Below are positions 6,993 through 12,292 of a stretch of 12,292 nucleotides of DNA, in pieces. Origin of the DNA: an uncultured Bacteroidota bacterium (GTDB lineage: Bacteria; Bacteroidota; Bacteroidia; Chitinophagales; Saprospiraceae); contig CALEYM010000442.1 in assembly GCA_937926185.1 (NCBI GenBank), forward strand, positions 1-12,292, in the 5' to 3' direction. The position numbers and the translations under genes are program-made. Each line of letters starts with the position of its first letter. The stretch's first letter is position 1. Below the pieces are notes generated by a model. The model did no database searches. It had not been told where the DNA came from and saw nothing but the letters and a program-made list of their open reading frames with translations.

Positions 6993-7577
6993 GTGTCTGA
7001 AAAATCCTATTACGCCCATCCCACTGCCGTGATCGACGAAGGATGTGAAATTGGGGCGAATACCAAGGTTTGGCATTTCTCCCATTTAATGGGCGGGGCA
7101 CGCATCGGCGGCAACTGTTCTTTGGGGCAGAATGTATTCGTGGCATCAGACGTGGTGCTGGGCAACAACGTAAAAGTGCAAAACAACGTCTCCCTTTATA
7201 CCGGCGTGATTTGCGAAGACGATGTTTTCCTGGGGCCTTCCATGGTTTTTACCAACGTGATCAACCCGCGGAGCGCGGTCAACCGAAAAAGCGACTATAA
7301 AAAAACCTTTGTTGCCCGGGGCGTCACGATAGGCGCCAATGCGACCATTGTTTGCGGAACGACTATCGGCGCGTTCGCCTTTATCGGTGCGGGAGCCGTG
7401 GTCACGAAAGACGTGCCGCCTTACGCCCTGATCGTGGGAAACCCCGGTCGTCAGACCGGCTGGATGAGCGAGCATGGCGAACGCCTTGTTTTCAACGAAC
7501 AGGGCATTGCCGTTTGCAAGGGAAGCGGGGACGTGTATCATCTGCAGGACGGGCAAGTGAAGAAACAGGGAAGTTAG
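6993..7577 (+). CDS. wbpD: UDP-2-acetamido-3-amino-2,3-dideoxy-glucuronate N-acetyltransferase (WbpD/WlbB-like)
   Basis: A 194-residue left-handed beta-helix acyltransferase. It would transfer acetyl from acetyl-CoA to the 3-amino group of UDP-GlcNAc3NA to give UDP-2,3-diacetamido-2,3-dideoxy-glucuronate, in the cytoplasm, for a surface polysaccharide. Hexapeptide repeats run from about residue 12 to 135 (for example IGANTKV, IGGNCSLGQNVFV, LGNNVKVQNNV, IGANATIV, IGAGAVV). Subfamily hallmarks are YYAHPTAVID at 6-15, VWHFSH at 26-31, FTNVINPR at 86-93 and VPPYALIVGNPGR at 141-153. Length matches WbpD/WlbB. The start is GTG: an in-frame TGA lies eight codons upstream and no ATG falls between. 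It is the first gene of the plus-strand cluster, 75 bases before its pathway partner. Confidence 0.88.
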   Translation: MSEKSYYAHPTAVIDEGCEIGANTKVWHFSHLMGGARIGGNCSLGQNVFVASDVVLGNNVKVQNNVSLYTGVICEDDVFLGPSMVFTNVINPRSAVNRKSDYKKTFVARGVTIGANATIVCGTTIGAFAFIGAGAVVTKDVPPYALIVGNPGRQTGWMSEHGERLVFNEQGIAVCKGSGDVYHLQDGQVKKQGS

Positions 7578-7603
7578 TCCTTTCGCCATTAATCACTCAG
7601 TCT

Positions 7604-7633
7604 TATCATCAACTAATCATAATCATTAATCAT
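7604..7633 (+). repeat. Short ATCAT-type repeats in the wbpD-wbpB spacer
   Basis: AATCAT occurs at 7615-7620, 7621-7626 and 7628-7633, preceded by a related TATCATC at 7604. The whole 75-base spacer between the two sugar-nucleotide genes is A/T/C-rich and has almost no G. It may be low-complexity spacer or repeated binding sites; nothing here decides. Confidence 0.3.
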
Positions 7634-7652
7634 CCTGCCATCACATCCGGAC

Positions 7653-8621
7653 ATGAAACGTTTTGTACTCATCGGCGCCGCCGGCTACATTGCCCCGCGA
7701 CACATGCGTGCCATAAAAGATACCGGCAACACCCTCGTTGCCGCTGTTGACGTCAACGACTCTGTTGGCGTCATCGACAGTTATTTTCCCGAATCTTCTT
7801 TTTTTACCGAATTCGAACGATTTGACCGCCATGTCAGCAAACTAAAGAGAAATGGGGTGCCGATTGATTACGTCAGCGTTTGTTCGCCCAATTACCTCCA
7901 CGACGCCCACATCCGTTTCGGAATGCGTGTGGGAGCCGACGTAATTTGCGAAAAACCCCTCGTCCTGAATCCCTGGAATGTGCAGGGGCTGCTGGAAACG
8001 GAAGAAGAAACAGGCCACCGGGTGTACACCATTCTGCAACTGCGGCTCCATCCGGCTATTATCGAACTGAAACGCCAGGTGGATGCAGCGGGCCCGAATA
8101 AAGTATTCGATGTTAACCTCAGTTACATCACATCCCGCGGCAACTGGTATTTTGCGAGCTGGAAAGGGGACAAAGTGAAGTCGGGCGGGATTGCCACTAA
8201 TATCGGCATTCATTTCTTCGATATGCTGCACTGGATTTTTGGCGCCGTACATGAAAACGTGGTCCACGTACAAACACACGATCGGGCCGCGGGCTACCTG
8301 CGGCTGGAAAAAGCCCGCGTTCGCTGGTTTTTGAGCATAAATTACAACACTATTCCCGAATCAGTGAAAACCAACGGGGCGCGCACTTTCCGTTCCATTA
8401 CGGTGGAAGGGAAAGAAATCGAGTTTAGCGAAGGGTTTACCGACCTGCACACGCTCAGCTATCAGGCCATTCTGGAAGGCAAAGGGTACGGGCTCGCCGA
8501 AGCGGCCCCTGCCGTCGAGATTGCGCATGCGATCCGGAATGCCCAGGTGCATGGCCTGAACGGCTACCATCATCCGCTGGCCGAACTACCCCTCAACCCG
8601 CATCCTTTCGAACGGGAATAA
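7653..8621 (+). CDS. wbpB: UDP-N-acetyl-2-amino-2-deoxyglucuronate 3-dehydrogenase (WbpB/WlbA-like)
   Basis: A 322-residue Gfo/Idh/MocA oxidoreductase. It is expected to oxidise C3 of UDP-GlcNAc-uronate to the 3-keto sugar with NAD, the step before transamination and then acetylation by the upstream enzyme. The N-terminal Rossmann fold has GAAGYIA at 8-14 and AVDVND at 31-36. EKP at 100-102 supplies the conserved lysine (K101), followed by LVLNPWN. The central LQLRLHPAI (128-136) and the SGGIATNIGIHFFDMLHW block (177-194, with N183, H187 and D190) match the WlbA subfamily; H187 is the likely catalytic partner of K101. Length fits the family. Gene spacing is 75 bases on each side, so co-transcription with wbpD and wzc is plausible. 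The aminotransferase (WbpE-like) that acts between the two enzymes is not in the window. Confidence 0.88.
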   Translation: MKRFVLIGAAGYIAPRHMRAIKDTGNTLVAAVDVNDSVGVIDSYFPESSFFTEFERFDRHVSKLKRNGVPIDYVSVCSPNYLHDAHIRFGMRVGADVICEKPLVLNPWNVQGLLETEEETGHRVYTILQLRLHPAIIELKRQVDAAGPNKVFDVNLSYITSRGNWYFASWKGDKVKSGGIATNIGIHFFDMLHWIFGAVHENVVHVQTHDRAAGYLRLEKARVRWFLSINYNTIPESVKTNGARTFRSITVEGKEIEFSEGFTDLHTLSYQAILEGKGYGLAEAAPAVEIAHAIRNAQVHGLNGYHHPLAELPLNPHPFERE

Positions 8622-8696
8622 TTTAACCGCTCATTGTATTTTTAATTAAATTACACACATCCCGGAAATCCGGATAACATTTCAAACCGATCAAAA

Positions 8697-11036
8697 ATGG
8701 GAGACAGAAATATCGACATCAAGCAGATACTCTTCAAAGGGCTTCACTATTGGTATCTTTTCCTCATTATTACCCCAACTATTCTCGCCGGAGCTTATTT
8801 CTATCTGAAATATGCCATGCCCACCTATCAATCGGAGGCCCTGATGCTGATCAAGGACGACGAGAATTCGGGGCAACCCACCGAGGAATTACTCTTCCAG
8901 GAACTGGGCATGGGTAAAAAGAATAAAACCCTTGAAAACGAAACCCTCGTGCTCAAATCAACGCCCCTGATGGCGGAGGTGGTCAAACGCCTCAACCTTC
9001 AGTATGAATTTACCAGCGTGGACGGGATGAAAAAACGCGCCTTGTACAACGATTCACCCGTAGAAGTATTGGACTGGCGCCCAAAAAATGACAGGGCTAA
9101 ACTGTCGGCCATGTTATACGACAATGGCCGGGGCGGTTTCCGCCTGGAAATAGATGAACAGCAATACTCGGGCGAGTTCGGGAAAGAGCTGACACTGCCC
9201 AAAGGCATTCTTACCCTCGCGCACAAACCGGGCGAATATGCCAATACGCCTATCCGGCTGGATATTGTACCGGTGATCAGCAAAGCGCGAGCGCTGGCCG
9301 GCGGCCTGAAAGTGGAAATTATGGGCGATCTGTCCAGTACGCTGAGCCTGAGCATTAAGGACAACTCGGCGGAGCGCGCCCGCGATATCCTGACCGAGGT
9401 TATGAATGAATACAACCAAAACAGCGTTGCGATAAAAAACAAAGCGTTCGAAAACACCATCAGCATGGTAAACGAACGCATCAAACTGCTCTCACAAAAT
9501 CTGTCGGAAGCCGAACAAAGCGTGGAGGCGTACAAGCGAAATTACAGCATGATGAACCTGAGCGCGGAAGGCACTCAATTGCTGAACGACCTGGCCGCCT
9601 ACAACAAGGAAATTACCGGCACGGAAGTTCAAATGGAGATATTAAATTCCATCGAAGATTTTTTGAACAACAACCGCGGCAACTTCGAATTTGTACCGAC
9701 CAACTCCGCCCTGAACAACCTGACCCTTTCGTCGCAGCTGGAAAGTTTTAACAACCTCCTGGGCGTACGCGAAAAACTGAGAAGCGAAGCCGGACCCGCC
9801 CACCCCGACATGGTGCTGACCGAACGCCAGATCCAAAATCTGCGCAGTACCATCACCGAAAATATTCACAGCCTCAAAAAAGACCTGCAGATAACCGGCA
9901 ACGCCAGCAAAGGAGCCCGTTACAACCTGGAAAGCCGCCTGCAAAGTTTGCCCCGGCACGAACGCGAATTGATCAATATAGAGCGCCAGAAAAACGTCAT
10001 TGAAAACCTGTATCTCTACCTGTTGCAAAAACGGGAAGAGGCCGCCGTTTCCCTGGCTGTCACCTCTTCAAAAGGGCGGGTAGTGGAACCAGCCGACGCT
10101 TTTTACACGCCCATCAGCCCAAAAGGCGCTCAAATTTGGATGATCGCCATCTTCCTCGGGATTGCCCTTCCCATCGGTCTGATCCTGTTCCTGGAGGGTT
10201 TGAACGACAAAATACAAACGGAAGAAGATGTTACCCACGCCTCCCAGGTGCCTATTGCCGGTACATTGGGCCTCAGCCGGCACAAAAACCGGGTGGTGGT
10301 AACGGAAAACAGCCGTACAGCCGTGGCCGAAATGTTCCGGCTGCTGCGGGCTAACCTGGCTTATATTTCACCGGGCAATGAATTGAAAAGCCTCATCGTG
10401 ACCTCCAGCACCTCCGGCGAAGGCAAATCCTTTATCGCCATGAACCTGGGGATGACGATTGCCCTTACCGGCAAAAAGGTGCTGATCATCGAACTGGACC
10501 TGCGCAAACCGAAACAGGAATTGTATCATAACGTCGAACGTTCCGAAGAAGGCCTGGTCAATTACCTGATCAACCCTAATATGCCGGTTCACAAGGTGAT
10601 CCGCAACACCGGCCTGCATCTGAATCTCGATCTGATCAGCAGCGGCCCCATACCGCCCAACCCGGGCGAACTGATCATGTCGCCCCACCTGCGCACCCTC
10701 ATCGACGATATGCGGGAGAAATACGATTTCATTATTATGGATGCCCCGCCGGTAGGCCGGGTGGCCGACGCCCTGCAAATGAAAGACCTCGCCGAGGCCA
10801 CTATGTACGTCGTACGTTCCGGCTACACCTATAAAGGCCAGTTAGAGATTGTGAACGACATCGCGGCCAAGGACAAAATGCCCAGGCCCTTCATCGTGAT
10901 CAACGGCGTTCCGATCAATAAGCCCGGATATGGCGGCAAATACAGCTATGGTTACGGCTATGGCTACGGCACCGGTAAAGGATATTACGAGAAGGAAAAG
11001 AAAGCGCCTAAAGCAAAGCAGAAGCAGAAGGTCTGA
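8697..11036 (+). CDS. wzc: Wzc-like polysaccharide co-polymerase / BY-type tyrosine autokinase
   Basis: A 779-residue inner-membrane protein that controls polymer length and export through cycles of tyrosine phosphorylation. Order: short cytoplasmic N-terminus, membrane segment about 19-37, periplasmic Wzz-type region with a long coiled coil (about 250-420) and GNVR-like helix (RQKNVIENLYLYLLQKREEA), a Pro-containing PADAFYTPISPKG linker, second membrane segment about 480-500, then the kinase. Kinase motifs: ExxRxxR oligomerisation motif E545/R548/R551; Walker A STSGEGKS at 571-578 (K577); Walker A' ELDLRKP at 599-605; Walker B IIMDAPP at 679-685 (D682). The tail has eight tyrosines (745, 749, 751, 753, 755, 757, 763, 764) in a Gly-Tyr run, then a Lys-rich end. 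The first acidic residue of Walker A' is Glu rather than the usual Asp. The kinase is fused to the co-polymerase, the proteobacterial/Bacteroidota layout. The flippase gene follows after five bases. Confidence 0.92.
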   Translation: MGDRNIDIKQILFKGLHYWYLFLIITPTILAGAYFYLKYAMPTYQSEALMLIKDDENSGQPTEELLFQELGMGKKNKTLENETLVLKSTPLMAEVVKRLNLQYEFTSVDGMKKRALYNDSPVEVLDWRPKNDRAKLSAMLYDNGRGGFRLEIDEQQYSGEFGKELTLPKGILTLAHKPGEYANTPIRLDIVPVISKARALAGGLKVEIMGDLSSTLSLSIKDNSAERARDILTEVMNEYNQNSVAIKNKAFENTISMVNERIKLLSQNLSEAEQSVEAYKRNYSMMNLSAEGTQLLNDLAAYNKEITGTEVQMEILNSIEDFLNNNRGNFEFVPTNSALNNLTLSSQLESFNNLLGVREKLRSEAGPAHPDMVLTERQIQNLRSTITENIHSLKKDLQITGNASKGARYNLESRLQSLPRHERELINIERQKNVIENLYLYLLQKREEAAVSLAVTSSKGRVVEPADAFYTPISPKGAQIWMIAIFLGIALPIGLILFLEGLNDKIQTEEDVTHASQVPIAGTLGLSRHKNRVVVTENSRTAVAEMFRLLRANLAYISPGNELKSLIVTSSTSGEGKSFIAMNLGMTIALTGKKVLIIELDLRKPKQELYHNVERSEEGLVNYLINPNMPVHKVIRNTGLHLNLDLISSGPIPPNPGELIMSPHLRTLIDDMREKYDFIIMDAPPVGRVADALQMKDLAEATMYVVRSGYTYKGQLEIVNDIAAKDKMPRPFIVINGVPINKPGYGGKYSYGYGYGYGTGKGYYEKEKKAPKAKQKQKV

Positions 11037-11041
11037 TCGCC

Positions 11042-12292
11042 ATGGATGATAAATCGCTCAGCGAAAAATCCCTTTCGGCGATTATCTGGTTGCTTCTGGA
11101 CAAATTGGGCAGTAGCACGGCTAATTTTATTGTTACCATTGTGCTGGCCCGGCTGTTGTCGCCGGAAGATTTCGGATTGGTGGCAATGGTCATGGTATTT
11201 TTTGAATTTTCCTCGGTATTCGTGGAAAGCGGCTTTTCCACGGCGCTGATCCGGGAAAAAGAGATTTCGGAGGTGGACAAATCGACCACTTTTATTTTCA
11301 ACTTTATCTCCGCCCTCTTTTTTTACAGCATCCTGTTCGTCAGCGCCCCGGCGATTGCCGCTTTCTTCAACCAGGAAATACTCGTGTGGATCGTGCGTAT
11401 CATGGGCTTAAGCCTCATTTTTAACGCATTTTCCATTATCCAGCGCACCTCCCTGATCCAGCAGGTACATTTTAAAACACAAACGAAAATCCGCTTCTTC
11501 ACCACCACCCTGTCCGGTATCGTGGCCATCGTATTGGCTTACCAGGGCTGGGGGGTGTGGAGCCTGGTTGTTCGTTTTGTGGTAATGGACCTGCTGGATT
11601 CGGTGTTGCTTTGGGCCATGAACCGCTGGCGCCCCTCGGCGGGTTTCAGCAAGGCCTCTTTTAAAAGGCTTTTCGGGTTTGGTTCTAAAATTCTGGCAGC
11701 GGCAGTACTCGATAAGTTTTACACCCATATCTACAAACTGCTCATCGGCAAATTTTTTTCCGCCGCCACCCTCGGGTTCTATACGCAGGCCAACAATTTC
11801 ACCAATATGGTGATCAACACCCTGTTCCGGACCATTCACAACGTCACCTATCCCGTATTGTCCAAATTGCAGGACGACACCGAAAAACTCAAATCCGGAT
11901 ACCGTAAAATCCTGAAACTCAGTTCTTTTGTCATCATCCCCGCCCTGGTTACCCTGGGCGTGCTGGCCGAACCGGCGCTCCTGGCCCTGGTGGGTGAAAA
12001 ATGGCTCCCCTCCGCGCCCATGCTTCAACTCCTCTGCCTGTCGGGGCTGACCTATCATTTCAGCACCATCAACCTCAATATGTTGCTGGTGCTGGGGCGC
12101 TCCGATCTGGGGCTGAAGCTGGAAGTGATCAAAAAAGTGAACATCACCATCGCTATTATTACCGGAATACAATTCGGCATCTATGGCCTGATCATCGGGG
12201 AAGTGATCACTTCCTATTTAAATTTGCTCATAAATGCCTATTATTCAGATAAATTCCTGCACTATTCCATCCGGGAGCAATTCAAAGACATT
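11042..12292 (+). CDS. MOP-superfamily polysaccharide flippase (Wzx/WzxC-like), cut by window end
   Basis: An open reading frame of 417 codons with no stop before the window edge. It encodes a multi-pass membrane protein of the Polysacc_synt (PF01943/PF13440) group, which flips undecaprenyl-linked oligosaccharide across the inner membrane. The N-terminus is typical: an amphipathic start, a first helix over about 12-36, then LARLLSPEDFGLVAM at 35-49 and SGFSTALIREKEIS at 63-76. Further hydrophobic helices are near 84-108, 113-133, 155-190, 293-317, 325-351 and 366-400, and LGFYTQANNF at 244-253 is another family-typical stretch. Relatives are usually about 480 residues, so roughly the last two helices are missing. 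The ATG is five bases after the wzc stop, implying translational coupling or a shared transcript. Confidence 0.88.
   Translation, partial: MDDKSLSEKSLSAIIWLLLDKLGSSTANFIVTIVLARLLSPEDFGLVAMVMVFFEFSSVFVESGFSTALIREKEISEVDKSTTFIFNFISALFFYSILFVSAPAIAAFFNQEILVWIVRIMGLSLIFNAFSIIQRTSLIQQVHFKTQTKIRFFTTTLSGIVAIVLAYQGWGVWSLVVRFVVMDLLDSVLLWAMNRWRPSAGFSKASFKRLFGFGSKILAAAVLDKFYTHIYKLLIGKFFSAATLGFYTQANNFTNMVINTLFRTIHNVTYPVLSKLQDDTEKLKSGYRKILKLSSFVIIPALVTLGVLAEPALLALVGEKWLPSAPMLQLLCLSGLTYHFSTINLNMLLVLGRSDLGLKLEVIKKVNITIAIITGIQFGIYGLIIGEVITSYLNLLINAYYSDKFLHYSIREQFKDI

Noticed and set aside
8659..8675. ATCCCGGAAATCCGGAT small inverted repeat upstream of wzc
   Set aside because: Only a 4-bp stem can form, with mismatches on extension; no support for a function.

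Overview
The window looks like a chromosomal segment of a member of the Bacteroidota, most likely from the Saprospiria/Chitinophagia side of the phylum. The evidence is a large secreted protein with SprB-type repeats and a type IX secretion (T9SS) C-terminal sorting domain, a DUF1501/DUF1800 gene pair, absence of obvious Shine-Dalgarno sequences ahead of the starts, and TAnnTTTG-like promoter elements. Genus-level placement cannot be supported from the sequence alone. No rRNA, tRNA, CRISPR array, transposase or integrase is visible.

Left block (about 1-3218, minus strand): a two-gene operon read right to left, a DUF1800 protein followed by a DUF1501 protein. The DUF1501 protein has a twin-arginine (Tat) signal and an apparent T9SS-like C-terminal beta domain. 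The DUF1800 protein has no signal sequence, and an in-frame stop four codons upstream rules out an upstream extension. A strong inverted repeat lies between the two genes, and a short terminator-like hairpin follows the second.

Middle block (3437-6682, plus strand): a divergently transcribed 1081-residue exported protein. It consists of a signal peptide, two jelly-roll (choice-of-anchor J-like) modules, three NDNC-type beta modules, three SprB-like repeats and a sorting domain. No catalytic domain is evident, so it is probably a surface adhesin or matrix protein.

A 310-base non-coding stretch (6683-6992) separates this gene from the right block. It is AT-rich in its first two thirds, with one imperfect promoter candidate. 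It then becomes a short GC-rich island with three consecutive small hairpins just before the first gene of the next block.

Right block (6993 to the window end, plus strand): the start of a surface-polysaccharide cluster. It holds an N-acetyltransferase (WbpD/WlbB type), a UDP-GlcNAc-uronate 3-dehydrogenase (WbpB/WlbA type), a Wzc-like polysaccharide co-polymerase/tyrosine autokinase, and a MOP-superfamily flippase cut by the window edge. The first two make parts of a 2,3-diacetamido-2,3-dideoxy-uronic acid sugar nucleotide. The last two handle chain-length control and membrane transfer of lipid-linked repeat units. The aminotransferase, glycosyltransferases, polymerase and outer-membrane exporter expected for a complete pathway are not in the window.

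No undescribed system is demonstrated here. The points most worth a second look are the Tat plus sorting-domain architecture of the DUF1501 protein with its leaderless DUF1800 partner, the hairpin-rich leader of the polysaccharide cluster, and poly-C tracts upstream of both sorting domains.
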